64,000 nucleotides of DNA from Halopolyspora algeriensis (GTDB lineage Bacteria > Actinomycetota > Actinomycetes > Mycobacteriales > Pseudonocardiaceae). The stretch is from contig NZ_QPJC01000001.1 in NCBI RefSeq assembly GCF_003337235.1, positions 154,824 to 218,823 on the forward strand, given 5' to 3'. Under the pieces are notes generated by a model. The model searched no databases, was not told where the DNA came from, and saw nothing but the letters and a program-made list of their open reading frames with translations. This document shows positions 42,971 to 54,016 of the stretch, piece by piece. The number at the start of each line of letters is the position of its first letter. The stretch's first letter is position 1. Both the position numbers and the translations under genes were made by a program.

Positions 42971-43411
42971 ATGGACACGCTGGACCAAAGAATCATTTCG
43001 CAGCTTGTCACCGACGCACGCGCGAGCTATGCCGAGATCGGCCACGCCGTCGGACTGTCCGCACCCGCCGTGAAGCGGCGCGTCGACAAGCTGCTCGACA
43101 TGGGAATCCTGCGAGGATTCACCGCCGTGGTGGACCCCGAGGCACTCGGCTGGGGAACGGAGGCCTTCGTCGAAGTGCACTGCCACGGCAATGTGCCCAC
43201 CCAGCGCATCCGGGAGGGGGTCGAGCCCCTGCCGGAAGTCGTGGGCGCCTACACGGTCTCGGGACCGGCGGATGCGATCGTGCACCTGCGTGCCGCCGAC
43301 ATCCACCATCTGGAGACCGCGCTGGAACGGCTGCGCGGAGTCGAGTTCATCAACCGCACGGTCTCGACCGTGGTGCTCTCGCGCCTGCTGGATCGCCCCC
43401 CGCAGGCGTAA
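42971..43411 (+). CDS. Lrp/AsnC-family regulator
   Basis: 146 residues from ATG 42971. The HTH is SYAEIGHAVGLSAPAVKRRV, and the C-terminal RAM domain includes EAFVEVHCHGNVPTQR and VVGAYTVSGPADAIVHL. It is divergent from ddaH with 75 bp between starts, and such pairs are usually regulator and target, so arginine-derivative or amino-acid sensing is plausible. Confidence 0.9.
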   Translation: MDTLDQRIISQLVTDARASYAEIGHAVGLSAPAVKRRVDKLLDMGILRGFTAVVDPEALGWGTEAFVEVHCHGNVPTQRIREGVEPLPEVVGAYTVSGPADAIVHLRAADIHHLETALERLRGVEFINRTVSTVVLSRLLDRPPQA

Positions 43412-43483
43412 CCGGGCGGCAACGGTGGGCACCCGGCGACCCGCCCCCTCGGCACCGCACCGAAAAGGAGCGCTGCGAGCGGA

Positions 43484-44326
43484 TCAGGACGGGGAGTCGT
43501 TCGACCCCTTCGCCGGCCCGCCCTCCGGTTGTTCCGCCGGAGGAGCAGCTTCCAACTCGCCCTCCTCCGAGGCCGCAGCGTGCTGTGCGGACTCTTCCGC
43601 TCCGGCTCGGCCCGCTCGGAACTTCGGTGCCGCCACCCCGTACTGGGGCGGAGTACCGGGCTTGGAGGTCGCACCGGGGACGCGGCGCGGCAACGGCTGC
43701 TCGTCGCCCTGCACATCGGCTGCCTCGCCCCCCGAGGCACCTGCCCCCTCCAGCCCCAGCGGGGGGACGTAGGGGGTGTCGTGGCGGTCCTGCTCGATCC
43801 GGGGGGACACCAGAGGCTCGAACAGCGACTCCAGTCGGCCGGACAGGTCCGGGTCCTCGGAGCGCGGCTGCGGATCCCGGCCGGATGTGCTGTCGAAGGA
43901 CCGTTCGCGCTCCGAGACATCCCGGATCTCGACCGTGCCGGGCTCCGCGACGTCCGGCGAAACGCCGCCTGCCTCACCGGAAGCCGCGATACCTGCCACA
44001 GCTCCCGACGCGCCGTGAGGCGATGTTGCCTCGGACAAGCCGGACTCCGCAGCCTCCGGACCCGCTGCCCACTCACCACGCTCGTCCTGTTCTCCCCGCA
44101 ACAGATCCCAGGCCGAGTACTCCTCCTCGCGCACCACCAGTGGTCCGTCGCCGAACCCGCCGTCGTGCTGCGGCGCGGCGATCACGGTGTCGAGCGCGTC
44201 GGTCTGCGAACGGGCAGCGTCGAGGCGCCGCTGCAGCGGCAGCACGAACAGCAACCAGGTCAGCAGCGATCCCAGGACGAAGGCAGCCAGACTCCACAAC
44301 CACACCTGGGTAAACAGCCATGTCAC
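43484..44326 (-). CDS. Single-span membrane protein with long acidic tail
   Basis: 280 residues. One N-terminal helix (WLFTQVWLWSLAAFVLGSLL followed by TWLLFVLPLQRRL) anchors a cytoplasmic tail rich in Glu, Gly, Pro and Ser with no folded motif except repeated acidic patches (DGPLVVREEEYSAWDL). It lies 48 bp after the polyprenyl synthase on the same strand and may be the last gene of that operon. Function unknown. Confidence 0.75.
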   Translation of the reverse strand: MTWLFTQVWLWSLAAFVLGSLLTWLLFVLPLQRRLDAARSQTDALDTVIAAPQHDGGFGDGPLVVREEEYSAWDLLRGEQDERGEWAAGPEAAESGLSEATSPHGASGAVAGIAASGEAGGVSPDVAEPGTVEIRDVSERERSFDSTSGRDPQPRSEDPDLSGRLESLFEPLVSPRIEQDRHDTPYVPPLGLEGAGASGGEAADVQGDEQPLPRRVPGATSKPGTPPQYGVAAPKFRAGRAGAEESAQHAAASEEGELEAAPPAEQPEGGPAKGSNDSPS

Positions 44327-44374
44327 CGGCGAGATCCTCCCCGGGTCTCAGGGGCCGGACATGCCCCGCCGAGA

Positions 44375-45412
44375 TCAGTACGTGCGCGCGACGACATAAT
44401 CCACCAGTGCCGACAGGGAATCACGTGCCGGGCAGTCCGGCAGGGAATCCAGCTGCGAACGAGCGTCCTCGGCGTACTCGTCGAGTTTCCTGCGGGCGCG
44501 CAGCAGGCCGTCGGAGTCTCGCAGCCGCCGCAACGCCTCCTCGATCTCGTCGGCACCGCTGAGCGGCCCCGACAGCATCTCCCGCAGCCGCGGGTCGACA
44601 TTGTCCCCGGTCAGCGCGTACAGCATCGGCAGCGTGGGCACCCCCTCGCGCAGATCGGTTCCAGGGGTCTTACCCGACTCGGCCGATGGGGAGGCGATAT
44701 CGATGATGTCGTCGGAGATCTGGAAGGCGGTCCCGAGGAGCTGCCCGATGCGCTCCAGCGCATGCATCCGCTTGCCCTCGACACCGGCGAACGACGCACC
44801 GAACCGGCCTGCCGTGGCGATCAGCGACCCGGTCTTCTCGGAAATCACTTCCAGGTAGTGCTCGACGTTGTCCTCACCACCCTCGATGCCCACGGTCTCG
44901 CGCATCTGCCCGGTGACCAGTGCTTCGAAGGTCCGTGCCATGAGCCGTACGGCATCGGCCCCCAGATCGGCCACCAGCTGGGACGCTCGGGCGAACAGGA
45001 AGTCACCGGCGAGGATGGCCACCGAGTTGTCCCACCGCGCGTTCGCGCTGCTCGCCCCGCGCCGCATGGTGGCTTCGTCCATCACGTCGTCGTGGTAGAG
45101 CGTGGCCAGATGCACCAGTTCGACGATCGCCGCGGACTTGATCACGTCCTCGGAGTCGGGCTTGCCGAAGTGGGCGGCCAGCAACGTGAACAACGGCCGG
45201 AACCGCTTCCCCCCGGCATCGACCAGGTGCAGCGAGGCCCGGGTGACGAAATCGAAATCACTGTGCACCGAATTGTGCAGCAGCGCTTCCACCCGGGCCA
45301 TACCCTCGCGAACCGACTCAGCAAGCGCCGGGTCGGCAATGTCAAGGCCACCGGGGAGACCGTACGTCCCCTCCGATGCGCCGCTGGTCGGATCACCAAC
45401 TGGGCTGGTCAC
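44375..45412 (-). CDS. Long-chain polyprenyl diphosphate synthase
   Basis: 345 residues. Both Asp-rich motifs are present: first LYHDDVMD (in HLATLYHDDVMDEATMRRGA), second ISDDIIDIA. GGKRFRPLF is the basic motif. The two small-residue positions before the first motif permit a long (C35-C50) product. In actinobacteria this gene follows nuoN and supplies the menaquinone side chain. Likely co-transcribed with nuo. Confidence 0.88.
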   Translation of the reverse strand: MTSPVGDPTSGASEGTYGLPGGLDIADPALAESVREGMARVEALLHNSVHSDFDFVTRASLHLVDAGGKRFRPLFTLLAAHFGKPDSEDVIKSAAIVELVHLATLYHDDVMDEATMRRGASSANARWDNSVAILAGDFLFARASQLVADLGADAVRLMARTFEALVTGQMRETVGIEGGEDNVEHYLEVISEKTGSLIATAGRFGASFAGVEGKRMHALERIGQLLGTAFQISDDIIDIASPSAESGKTPGTDLREGVPTLPMLYALTGDNVDPRLREMLSGPLSGADEIEEALRRLRDSDGLLRARRKLDEYAEDARSQLDSLPDCPARDSLSALVDYVVARTY

Positions 45413-45460
45413 GTCACCGTCGCCTTACTCCACCATCGATAGCCACTCCGGGCAGGCACT

Positions 45461-47107
45461 CTACGACACGAAGCCGCCCACGCTCGCCCAGTCCAGCACC
45501 GGAGTGGGCAGGACGCCCAACAGCAGCGTCACGACCACACCGAGCGTGATCGCCGCTGTCGTGAACGCACCTGGCACGCTGACCGTCGGGCCATCCGGGG
45601 CCGGTTCGTTGAAGTGCATCAGCACGATGACACGAAGATAGAAGAAAGCCGCAACCGCACTGGCCACCAGGGCGATGACAACCAGTGGCGCCATTCCCGC
45701 GGTCAGCGCCGCCGAGAACACCACGAATTTGCCCATGAAACCGCTCGTCAGCGGGATACCGGCGAGCGCGAGCAACAGGAACGTGAACACCCAGGCAATC
45801 AGCGGAGATCGTTTGGCCAAGCCCGACCAAGCGGAAAGGTGAGTAGCCTCACCCTCGGAAGTTCGTACCAGACTGATGACACCGAACACCGCGATCGTGG
45901 TGACCCCGTAGGCCAGCAGGTAGAACAACGTGGCGGACAGCCCCTCGTCGGTGAGGGTGATCGCCCCGATCAGCAAGAAGCCCGCATGAGCGATCGACGA
46001 GTAGGCGACCATGCGTTTGATATCGCTCTGGGTCAGCCCGAGCACCGCACCGATGACCATCGACACCACCGCCACGGTCCACAGCACCCAGTGCCACTCC
46101 CAGCTGGAGGCTTCGAAGGCCACGTGCAGCACCCGCAGGATCGCACCGAAAGCGGCCACCTTCGTGCAGGCGGCCATGAAACCCGTCACTGCGGTCGGGG
46201 CACCGTGGTAGACGTCCGGAGTCCACATGTGGAACGGGCCGACCGAGCCCTTGAACAGCAGGCCCACCACCAGCAGGCCCAATCCGGCGAACAGCAGAGT
46301 GTCCGAGCGGAGGCTGCCCGCCGTGGCATCGGCGATCGCGGACAGTTCCACCGATCCGGCATAGCCGTACAGCAGCGCCAGCCCGTAGAGGAAGAACGCC
46401 GAGGCGAACGCACCGAGCAGGAAGTACTTGACAGCCGCCTCCTGGGACAGCAGACGGCGGCGCCTGGCAAGGCCGCACATCACGTACAGCGGAAGACTCA
46501 GCGCCTCCAACGCGATGAACATCGTCAGCAGGTCATTGGCGGCGCAGAACACCATCATCCCGCCGAGCGAGAACAGGCCCAGCGGGAACACCTCGGTCCG
46601 CATCTCCGCCACGCTCGCCGTGGCCCTGGCCGGCGCCGGCGTTGGCGCCGGAGCGATGCTCGTGGCCGTGCCACCGGTGGAGCCCCCGCTCGCCGCTCTC
46701 GGTGACGGCGAAGGTGCCGCACTCGACTCGGCGACGAAAGCACCCCCCGGTTCCACCGAGCGGTCCGCGATGAGCAGGATCGAGGCCAGTCCCAGCACGA
46801 GCAGCGTGCCCCACAGGAACAGGGTCGGCGTGTCGATCGCCAGCGTGTCCGCCAGTGTGGTCAGACCCATCGGCTCGCCGCGTGCGTAGACGACCAACCA
46901 CGCTCCCGCGGCGACCAGCGTGCACAGGCTCAGCCCCACTTGCACCGACCACCGCAGGCGGCGCGGCACGAAGGCTTCGACCAGCACAGCCAGGCATGCC
47001 GCGCCGAGCACGATCAGCACGGGCGCGATCGCCGAGTAGTGGATCGGCGGTGGGGCGATGGACTGCTGCGCGAGAATCACCGCACCGGTTTGCGTCGTGA
47101 CGCCCAC
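45461..47107 (-). CDS. nuoN: NADH-quinone oxidoreductase subunit N
   Basis: 548 residues, about 14 helices. It has the Mrp-type proton channel core: LEALSLPLYVMCGLARRRRL, EAAVKYFLLGAFASAFFLYG and YHGAPTAVTGFMAACTKVAA. An Ala/Pro/Ser-rich insert of about 60 residues (near APSPSPRAASG) interrupts the N-terminal third and is not typical. Only 2 bp separate its start from the nuoM stop. Confidence 0.92.
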   Translation of the reverse strand: MGVTTQTGAVILAQQSIAPPPIHYSAIAPVLIVLGAACLAVLVEAFVPRRLRWSVQVGLSLCTLVAAGAWLVVYARGEPMGLTTLADTLAIDTPTLFLWGTLLVLGLASILLIADRSVEPGGAFVAESSAAPSPSPRAASGGSTGGTATSIAPAPTPAPARATASVAEMRTEVFPLGLFSLGGMMVFCAANDLLTMFIALEALSLPLYVMCGLARRRRLLSQEAAVKYFLLGAFASAFFLYGLALLYGYAGSVELSAIADATAGSLRSDTLLFAGLGLLVVGLLFKGSVGPFHMWTPDVYHGAPTAVTGFMAACTKVAAFGAILRVLHVAFEASSWEWHWVLWTVAVVSMVIGAVLGLTQSDIKRMVAYSSIAHAGFLLIGAITLTDEGLSATLFYLLAYGVTTIAVFGVISLVRTSEGEATHLSAWSGLAKRSPLIAWVFTFLLLALAGIPLTSGFMGKFVVFSAALTAGMAPLVVIALVASAVAAFFYLRVIVLMHFNEPAPDGPTVSVPGAFTTAAITLGVVVTLLLGVLPTPVLDWASVGGFVS

Positions 47108-47109
47108 TG

Positions 47110-48714
47110 TCAGTTACCTCCCTGAGAGGTCACAGGATCGGTGACACCGATCTCGCTCATGGTTGCTTCGACCGAGGGGGTGATGACCTCGAGCATCGGT
47201 TCCGGGTAGAACCCCAGGACGATCACCAGCACTACCAGCGGAGCCAGTACCGCGATCTCCCGTGCGTCGAGATCGCCGATTCCCGCCCGGTAGGCCCCTC
47301 CGGAGGCGTTCTCCGCCCCTCGGGCGAGCAAGTTCGGGTCGGTCGCCGCACCCGGTCCGCCCGCGGCACCGATCAGCGCGTTGCCGGACACCGGCCCCTG
47401 CATCACACGCTGGTACAGCCGGAACACGTAGACGGCGGCCAAGACCATGCCGAGGGTGGCCAGCACCGTGTAGACGGGCCGGGTCGCGAACGAGCCGATC
47501 AGCACCAAGAACTCGCTGATGAACGAGTTCGTCCCGGGCAACGACAGCGTGCTCAGGCCTGCGACCAGCAGCATCCCGCCCAGCAGCGGCGTCACCTGCG
47601 CCATACCGCCGTAGTCGTCGATCCGGGTGGAACCACCGCGCGCGATGATCATGCCGATCACCAGCACGAGCATCCCGGTGGCGATGCTGTGGTTGACCAT
47701 GTACGAGGCCGAACCGATCTGCGCCTGGGAGGTGAAGGCGAAGATTCCCAGGGCGATGAACCCGAAGTGGGCGATCGAGACGTAGGCGATGAGGCGCTTG
47801 AGATCGACTTGACCGAACGCCTGCAGCGAACCGTAGAGGACTCCGAGCACCGCCAGGACCAGCACCAGCGGCGCGAGCACCTGGGAGGCATCGGGAGCCA
47901 GCGGCAAGCTGTAGCGCAGGAATCCGAAGGTGCCGACCTTGTCCAGGACACCCACCACGATCACCGCCACCCCGATGGGTGCCTGCTCCGCCGCGTCGGG
48001 CAACCACGTGTGCAACGGCACCAGCGGCGCCTTGATCGCAAAGGCGAGGAAAAAGCCCAGGAAGATCCACACCTGCACACCGAGGGGGGCGTCGCCGAGT
48101 ATCTGCGTCAACCTCGCCCAGTCGAAGGTGCCCTGCCCGGTGGCCCGTGCAGCATAGGCGTAGGCCCCGATCACGGAGGCCAGCATGATCAGGCCACCGA
48201 GGAACGAGTACAGGAAGAACTTCACGGCCGCGTATTGCCGTTGCGGCCCGCCGTAGCCACCGATGAGGAAGTACATCGGGATGAGCATGAGCTCGAACAG
48301 CACGTAGAACACGAACACGTCGGTCGTGGCGAAGACCGCGACCGTCAGCGCCTGTTGCACCAGCAGCAAGGAGAAGAATCCGCCGTGCGTGCGACCGGTG
48401 GGGATGCGCTCACGCCAGCTGAAGCCCAGCACCAGCGGGGTCAGCAGCGCGATGACGGCCACCATCACCAGCGCGATCCCGTCCACACCGAACGACAGCC
48501 GGATGTCGAAGGCCGGAATCCACTCGACCGAACTCGTCAACTGCAACCGCGGCCCCGCCGGGTCGTAGACGATCCACGCGACTGCCGCGAGCACGAGCTC
48601 CACCAGCGAGAACGCCAATGCGGCGAACTTGGCGGCTCGCTCGTTGCCACGGAGCAACGCCACCACCACGGCACCGGCCAGCGGCAGCAGAATCAGCGCG
48701 AGGAGCAGGGTCAT
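47110..48714 (-). CDS. nuoM: NADH-quinone oxidoreductase subunit M
   Basis: 534 residues, about 14 helices. ELMLIPMYFLIGGYGGPQRQ, AFAIKAPLVPLHTWLPDAAE and IGVAVIVVGVLDKVGTFGFL are the antiporter-like signatures, with the Lys and Glu of the proton path visible. 46 bp after nuoL. Confidence 0.93.
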   Translation of the reverse strand: MTLLLALILLPLAGAVVVALLRGNERAAKFAALAFSLVELVLAAVAWIVYDPAGPRLQLTSSVEWIPAFDIRLSFGVDGIALVMVAVIALLTPLVLGFSWRERIPTGRTHGGFFSLLLVQQALTVAVFATTDVFVFYVLFELMLIPMYFLIGGYGGPQRQYAAVKFFLYSFLGGLIMLASVIGAYAYAARATGQGTFDWARLTQILGDAPLGVQVWIFLGFFLAFAIKAPLVPLHTWLPDAAEQAPIGVAVIVVGVLDKVGTFGFLRYSLPLAPDASQVLAPLVLVLAVLGVLYGSLQAFGQVDLKRLIAYVSIAHFGFIALGIFAFTSQAQIGSASYMVNHSIATGMLVLVIGMIIARGGSTRIDDYGGMAQVTPLLGGMLLVAGLSTLSLPGTNSFISEFLVLIGSFATRPVYTVLATLGMVLAAVYVFRLYQRVMQGPVSGNALIGAAGGPGAATDPNLLARGAENASGGAYRAGIGDLDAREIAVLAPLVVLVIVLGFYPEPMLEVITPSVEATMSEIGVTDPVTSQGGN

Positions 48715-48760
48715 CGCATCTCCTCTTTCAGGTCACACGTTCGGGCGGGGATCCGGTTGC

Positions 48761-50737
48761 TCATGGGGCCCCCACGGTGAGCATGGCGGCGACCAGCAGG
48801 ACACCACCGGTGAGCATGGACAGGGCGTAGGAGCGAACAAAGCCGCTCTGCCAGCGCCGGAGACCGCGGGAACCGCCACCGAGAAGCGCGGCCACGCCGT
48901 TGACCGCTCCGTCGACACCCTGGCGGTCGACGTGCACCAGTCCCCGTGTCAACCAGGAGGTCGGCCGCACGACCATCGCGCGGTTGAACGCGTTGCCGTA
49001 CAGATCGGCGCGCGCGACCCGTACCGGCAGCGAGACCCGCTGCGGGCGCTCGACCGCCACCCGTTTGCGTCCGACGAACATCCACGCTGCCAGCACACCG
49101 AGCGCGGCAAACCCGACTGTGAGCAGCTGAATCACCAGGTGCGGCAGTGCACCATGGCCTTCCTGCAGTTCACCCAGCGCGGGGGTGAGGAAACCGACCA
49201 GCCGATCGCCGGAAGTGAAGAACAGACCCGCGGCGACCGAGCCGATGGCGAGCACGATCATCGGTGCCGTCATCACGGCAGGCGACTCGTGCGGGTGGAA
49301 CTTCTCGCCGCCGGCCGTTCGGAGACTTTCCCACCGGCGCTCACCGAAGAACGTCATCAGCATCAGGCGGGTCATGTAGAACGCGGTCAGCGCCGCGCCG
49401 AGCACCGCCACTCCACCGAAGACCCAGCCCTGCCAGCCACTCTGGCCGAAGGCGGCCGCGATGATGGCGTCCTTGGAGTAGTAGCCGGACAGGAACGGGA
49501 ATCCGATCAGGGCCAGGTAGCCGAGTCCGAACGTGGCGAAAGTGATCGGCATGTACCGGCGGAGCCCGCCGAACTTGCGCATGTCGACCTCGTCGTTCAT
49601 GCCGTGCATGACCGATCCGGCACCCAGGAACAGTCCCGCCTTGAAGAAGCCGTGCGTGAGCAGGTGCATGATCCCCAGCGCGTACCCCGCGGGACCGAGG
49701 CCGACCGCGAGCATCATGTAACCGATCTGGCTGACCGTGGAATAGGCCAACACCTTCTTGATGTCGTCGTAGGCACAGCCGATCAAGCACCCGACCAGCA
49801 ACGTCACGGCACCGACGACGGCAACGGCGAGTTGGCCTCCCGGCGACAGCGTGTACAGGGGGTTCGCTCGCGCGATCAGGTACACGCCCGCGGTGACCAT
49901 TGTCGCCGCGTGGATCAGCGCCGACACCGGCGTGGGCCCCTCCATCGCGTCCGGCAGCCACGCCTGCAGCGGAACCTGACCGGACTTTCCGCAGGCACCC
50001 AGCAGCAGCAACAGAGCGATCGCCAGCAGCACACCGGGCGACAACTCCCCGGCCCGGGCGAACACCTCGCTGTACTGGGTGGTCCCCAGCTGCGCGAACA
50101 GCAGGAAGATCGCCAACGCCAGGCCGACGTCGCCGATGCGGTTCATCACGAACGCCTTCGTCGCCGCGCCCGCCGCGGACGGGCGCTGCTGCCAGAACCC
50201 GATCAGCAGGTAGGAGGCGAGACCGACGCCTTCCCAGCCGAGATAGAGCATCACGAAGCTGTTTCCCATGACCAGGATCAGCATCGCGGCGACGAACAGG
50301 TTCAGGTAGGCGAAGAACCGACGTCGTTCCGTGTTGCGCGCACCGGACCGGCCCTGCTGGTCGTGGGCCATGTAGCCGATCGAGTAGATGTGAATCAGCG
50401 ACCCGACTCCGGTGATCAGCAGCATGAAGACCAGCGACAGCGGATCGATCCGCAGCCCGAAGTCGACCTGCAGCGCATTGACCGGGATCCAGGAGTACAG
50501 GGCCAATTCGTGGGCCGGGCCGCTACCGACCGAGGCGAACAGTGCCAGCCCGTAGACGAACGAGCCGATCACCGTGGCGCATCCGAGCAGATGGCCCCAG
50601 CCGTTCGCCCGCCGACCGGCAAGCAGCAACACGACCGCACCCAACAACGGCAGCGCGATCATCAACCAAGCGTTGGTCTGCAGCGGCCCCTGAGCAGCCT
50701 GCACCGGCGCCGGGGTGGCCAGAAACGAACTCGTCAC
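48761..50737 (-). CDS. nuoL: NADH-quinone oxidoreductase subunit L
   Basis: 658 residues, about 16 helices including the long C-terminal lateral helix. [19 protein letters not shown] ([15 protein letters not shown]), [20 protein letters not shown] and [20 protein letters not shown] identify NuoL. 10 bp after nuoK. Confidence 0.94.
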   Translation of the reverse strand: MTSSFLATPAPVQAAQGPLQTNAWLMIALPLLGAVVLLLAGRRANGWGHLLGCATVIGSFVYGLALFASVGSGPAHELALYSWIPVNALQVDFGLRIDPLSLVFMLLITGVGSLIHIYSIGYMAHDQQGRSGARNTERRRFFAYLNLFVAAMLILVMGNSFVMLYLGWEGVGLASYLLIGFWQQRPSAAGAATKAFVMNRIGDVGLALAIFLLFAQLGTTQYSEVFARAGELSPGVLLAIALLLLLGACGKSGQVPLQAWLPDAMEGPTPVSALIHAATMVTAGVYLIARANPLYTLSPGGQLAVAVVGAVTLLVGCLIGCAYDDIKKVLAYSTVSQIGYMMLAVGLGPAGYALGIMHLLTHGFFKAGLFLGAGSVMHGMNDEVDMRKFGGLRRYMPITFATFGLGYLALIGFPFLSGYYSKDAIIAAAFGQSGWQGWVFGGVAVLGAALTAFYMTRLMLMTFFGERRWESLRTAGGEKFHPHESPAVMTAPMIVLAIGSVAAGLFFTSGDRLVGFLTPALGELQEGHGALPHLVIQLLTVGFAALGVLAAWMFVGRKRVAVERPQRVSLPVRVARADLYGNAFNRAMVVRPTSWLTRGLVHVDRQGVDGAVNGVAALLGGGSRGLRRWQSGFVRSYALSMLTGGVLLVAAMLTVGAP

Positions 50738-50747
50738 GCTGGCTCCC

Positions 50748-51047
50748 TTAGTACTTCAGCAGGTTGGCGTCGTCGACGGAGGCCGACCGGCGCGTCCGGA
50801 AGATCGACATGATGATGGCCAGTCCGACCACGACCTCGGCGGCGGCCACGACCATCACGAAGAAGGCCATGACCTGCCCATCCACCGAGCCTTCGACCCG
50901 CGCGAACGTGACCAGCGACAGGTTGACCGCGTTGAGCATGAGCTCGATGCACATGAAGACGACGATCGCGTTGCGCCGCACCAGCACACCGACAGCACCG
51001 ATGCTGAACAGCAGTGCCGACAACAGCAGGTAGTAGGTGGGGGTCAC
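50748..51047 (-). CDS. nuoK: NADH-quinone oxidoreductase subunit K
   Basis: 99 residues, three helices. [20 protein letters not shown] and [20 protein letters not shown] carry the conserved membrane Glu residues of NuoK. Start overlaps the nuoJ stop by 4 bp. Confidence 0.94.
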   Translation of the reverse strand: MTPTYYLLLSALLFSIGAVGVLVRRNAIVVFMCIELMLNAVNLSLVTFARVEGSVDGQVMAFFVMVVAAAEVVVGLAIIMSIFRTRRSASVDDANLLKY

Positions 51048-52123
51048 TGCCTGACCTCCTCGGATGAGGTGGGGTCGGAGTCCGCATCGTGGTCGTGGCC
51101 GTTACCACCGGACTCGCTCGCGTCGCCGTCGGTGCCGCCGGGACCGTGGAATCCGTTGCCGTTGCTCCCGTACGACCGCCCGGCGGGATCCACGACGTCG
51201 TCGGTGCCCGCAGCGGTGTTCTCGGCGGTTTCCGTGCCGGTGTCCCGGTCGGTGCGTCCGGTCGATTCGTTCGAGGATGCCGTGCTTCCGGTCAGGGCGC
51301 GGGGATCCGGTTCGCGGGTGTGCCCCGAGATCGCCGCACGGTCGGCGGACAGGCGTTCCACCGGGGTGTTGTCGAGGATTTCCGACAACGATTCCGGCGC
51401 CACCGATCCGTCCGGGAGCAGTGCGGGGGTCGCCACCGAGTTCGCCGTCGCGTAGACGCCGGGTCCCGGCAGTGGCGAGGGCCGTGCATGCTCGCCCCGG
51501 AATCGTGCCTCGACCGTTTCCCGCTGGGTCCGGCGAGGCTTGCGCCCCTTGCCCCCGTAGGCCAGAACCATCGCACCGAGCGCCGCGGTGATCAGCAGTG
51601 CCGAGGTCAGCTCGAACGGGAACAGGTAATCGGTGAAAATGAGCCGCCCGAGGCCGCCTGCACCACCACCCTGGGGAGACCAGGGGTCCAGCGGGGCGGC
51701 GGGCTGCACGCCGTGCAGCGAGCGAGCGAGCCCTGCCGTCAGCAGGAGCGCGAACCCGATCCCGAGTGCGGCGGCGGCGAGCCGCTGACCGCGCAGCACC
51801 TCGACCACCGAGTCGGACGCGTCCCTGCCGACCATCATCAGCACGAACAGGAACAGCATCATGATCGCGCCGGTGTAGACGATGATCTGGGTGAATCCCA
51901 GGAACTGGGCGCTTTGGGCCATGTACAGCACTCCCAGGCACAGCATCGTCAGCACCAGCCACAGTGCGGAATGCACCGCGCTGCGGGCGAACACCATGCC
52001 GAGTGCACCGACCAGGGCCAGTGGCCCGAGGATCCAGAAGACCACGGTCTCCCCGGTCCCGACGACGTCCTGCGACGGCGTCTGGGCGAGGACGGCGGTG
52101 GCCGTCGCCGCGAACGTCATCAC
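51044..52123 (-). CDS. nuoJ: NADH-quinone oxidoreductase subunit J with long C-terminal tail
   Basis: 359 residues. The first 190 are the usual NuoJ: five helices with [20 protein letters not shown] and [21 protein letters not shown] hydrophilic tail of about 170 residues, rich in Arg, Gly, Thr and Ser, follows, making it much longer than the usual 165-280. Start overlaps the nuoI stop. Confidence 0.92.
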   Translation of the reverse strand: MMTFAATATAVLAQTPSQDVVGTGETVVFWILGPLALVGALGMVFARSAVHSALWLVLTMLCLGVLYMAQSAQFLGFTQIIVYTGAIMMLFLFVLMMVGRDASDSVVEVLRGQRLAAAALGIGFALLLTAGLARSLHGVQPAAPLDPWSPQGGGAGGLGRLIFTDYLFPFELTSALLITAALGAMVLAYGGKGRKPRRTQRETVEARFRGEHARPSPLPGPGVYATANSVATPALLPDGSVAPESLSEILDNTPVERLSADRAAISGHTREPDPRALTGSTASSNESTGRTDRDTGTETAENTAAGTDDVVDPAGRSYGSNGNGFHGPGGTDGDASESGGNGHDHDADSDPTSSEEVRQ

Positions 52124-52686
52124 CGTCCGGCCTCCTCGTGCCCGGTCTCGACGGTCTCGTCCTCCGGAATCCCCGCACCCCGCGCGAGGTCGGGACCGTG
52201 CACGTAGTAGTCCTGCTCGTCGTCACCCAGGCGCATGGGATGGGGTGGCTGTTCCATGCCGGGCAGCAGCGGCGCCAGCAGGTCTTCCTTGGTGTAGATC
52301 AGGTTCTGCCGGTTGTCGTCGGCGGTCTCGTACTCGTTGGTCATCGTCAGCGACCGAGTCGGACACGCCTCGATGCACAGGCCACAACCGATGCAACGCA
52401 GGTAGTTGATCTGGTAGTCGAGGCCGAACCGCTCACCGGGCGAGTACCGCTCCTCCTCGGTGTTCGTTCCTCCCTCGACGAAGATCGCATCGGCCGGGCA
52501 CGCCCACGCACACAGCTCGCACCCGACGCATTTCTCCAGACCGTCCGGGTGCCGGTTGAGCTGATGCTTGCCGTGGAACCGAGGTGCCGGGATCTTCTTG
52601 ACCTCGGGGTACTCCTCGGTGACGACCTTTTTGAACATGGTCGAGAACGTGACACCGAAGCCCTTCAGGGGATCAAACACTCCCAT
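52120..52686 (-). CDS. nuoI: NADH-quinone oxidoreductase subunit I
   Basis: 188 residues from ATG 52686. Two ferredoxin motifs bind clusters N6a and N6b: [16 protein letters not shown] and [16 protein letters not shown]. Its start lies 14 bp inside nuoH. Confidence 0.94.
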   Translation of the reverse strand: MGVFDPLKGFGVTFSTMFKKVVTEEYPEVKKIPAPRFHGKHQLNRHPDGLEKCVGCELCAWACPADAIFVEGGTNTEEERYSPGERFGLDYQINYLRCIGCGLCIEACPTRSLTMTNEYETADDNRQNLIYTKEDLLAPLLPGMEQPPHPMRLGDDEQDYYVHGPDLARGAGIPEDETVETGHEEAGR

Positions 52687-54016
52687 CGGGTGCCTCCTTC
52701 GTTGAGCTGTTGCCACCCTCGTCGCCTTCCGGCGACCGCGTCTGCGGGTGTTCGGCAACCGATGCGCCGGACGACACCGGTGTGCGCCGCCGTGGGGTCT
52801 GCGGCACCTGAAGATCCAGTGGTGGAACGGGATACCCTCCACCGGACAGCGGTGCTTGCGGCTCCTCGGGCTCCTGGGGCGGCCGGTCGGGAATGAGGAA
52901 CGCCGCCACGAGCAGCACGGCGATGGCCCCACCGCCGATGAGCAGGAACTGCTGGGCGCTGACCGCTTCAGCGTTGCGCAGTCCCCGAATGACGGTGACC
53001 GCGCAGATCCACACCAGGCTGAGCGGGATCAGCACCTTCCAACCGAGGTTCATGAACTGGTCGTAACGCAGGCGCGGCAGCGTGGCCCGCAGCCAGACGA
53101 ACAGGAACAGGAATCCGATGGTCTTGAGCAGGAACCACAGTGCCGGCCACCAACCGGTGTTGAGCACCCCGTCACCGATCAGCGACAGCGGCCACGGCGC
53201 GTGCCAGCCGCCGAGGAACAGCGTGGTGGCCAACGCGGACACCGTGACCATGTTGATGTACTCGGCCAGGAAGAACAGGGCGAATTTCAGTGAGGAGTAC
53301 TCGGTGTGAAATCCGCCGACGAGTTCGGATTCGGCCTCGGGAAGGTCGAACGGAGCCCGGTTGGTCTCGCCGACCATCGCGATCACGTAGACGGCGAAGC
53401 TGAACGGCAGCAGCGCGAAGAACCAGCCGCCTTCCTGCGCCTCGACGATGCCCGCCGTGGACAGGGTTCCCGAGTACATGATGACCGCGACGAAGGACAG
53501 CCCCATCGCGATCTCGTAGGAGATCACCTGCGCTGCCGAGCGCAGTGACCCCAGCAGTGGGTACGGCGAACCCGAGGACCATCCGGCCAGCACGATCCCG
53601 TACACCCCGATGGCCGCGGCTGCGAGCACGACGAGCAGCCCGACCGGCAGCTCCACCAGCTGCAGGGCGGTCTCCTCCCCGAACAGGGTGACCCGTGGGG
53701 CGATGGGCATCACCGAGAACGCCACCAGCGCCGGGGTCGCCGAGATCACCGGCGCCAGGATGTAGATCCATTTGTCGGCCAGGACCGGCCGGATGTCCTC
53801 CTTGAAGGCCAGCTTCAGCCCGTCGGCCAGTGACTGCAGGATCCCGAACGGGCCCGCCCGGTTGGGCCCCGGCCGATGCTGCATCCGACCGATCACGCGC
53901 CGCTCGGCCCAGATCGTGAGCAGCGTCATCAGCACCAGGAAGGCGAACGTCCCCACGACCTTGATCAGGACGAGCCAGATCGGGTCGTCGGCGAGCAGCC
54001 TGGCGGTCTCGGTCAT
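52673..54016 (-). CDS. nuoH: NADH-quinone oxidoreductase subunit H
   Basis: 447 residues, eight helices. [53 protein letters not shown] and YSSLKF line the quinone site. A Pro-rich cytoplasmic tail of about 65 residues is extra. Overlaps nuoG by 4 bp. Confidence 0.94.
   Translation of the reverse strand: MTETARLLADDPIWLVLIKVVGTFAFLVLMTLLTIWAERRVIGRMQHRPGPNRAGPFGILQSLADGLKLAFKEDIRPVLADKWIYILAPVISATPALVAFSVMPIAPRVTLFGEETALQLVELPVGLLVVLAAAAIGVYGIVLAGWSSGSPYPLLGSLRSAAQVISYEIAMGLSFVAVIMYSGTLSTAGIVEAQEGGWFFALLPFSFAVYVIAMVGETNRAPFDLPEAESELVGGFHTEYSSLKFALFFLAEYINMVTVSALATTLFLGGWHAPWPLSLIGDGVLNTGWWPALWFLLKTIGFLFLFVWLRATLPRLRYDQFMNLGWKVLIPLSLVWICAVTVIRGLRNAEAVSAQQFLLIGGGAIAVLLVAAFLIPDRPPQEPEEPQAPLSGGGYPVPPLDLQVPQTPRRRTPVSSGASVAEHPQTRSPEGDEGGNSSTKEAPDGSV

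Noticed and set aside
48629..50812. Long plus-strand frames opposite the nuo genes
   Set aside because: They are His/Gln/Arg-rich antisense shadows of nuoL, nuoM, nuoG and nuoD.
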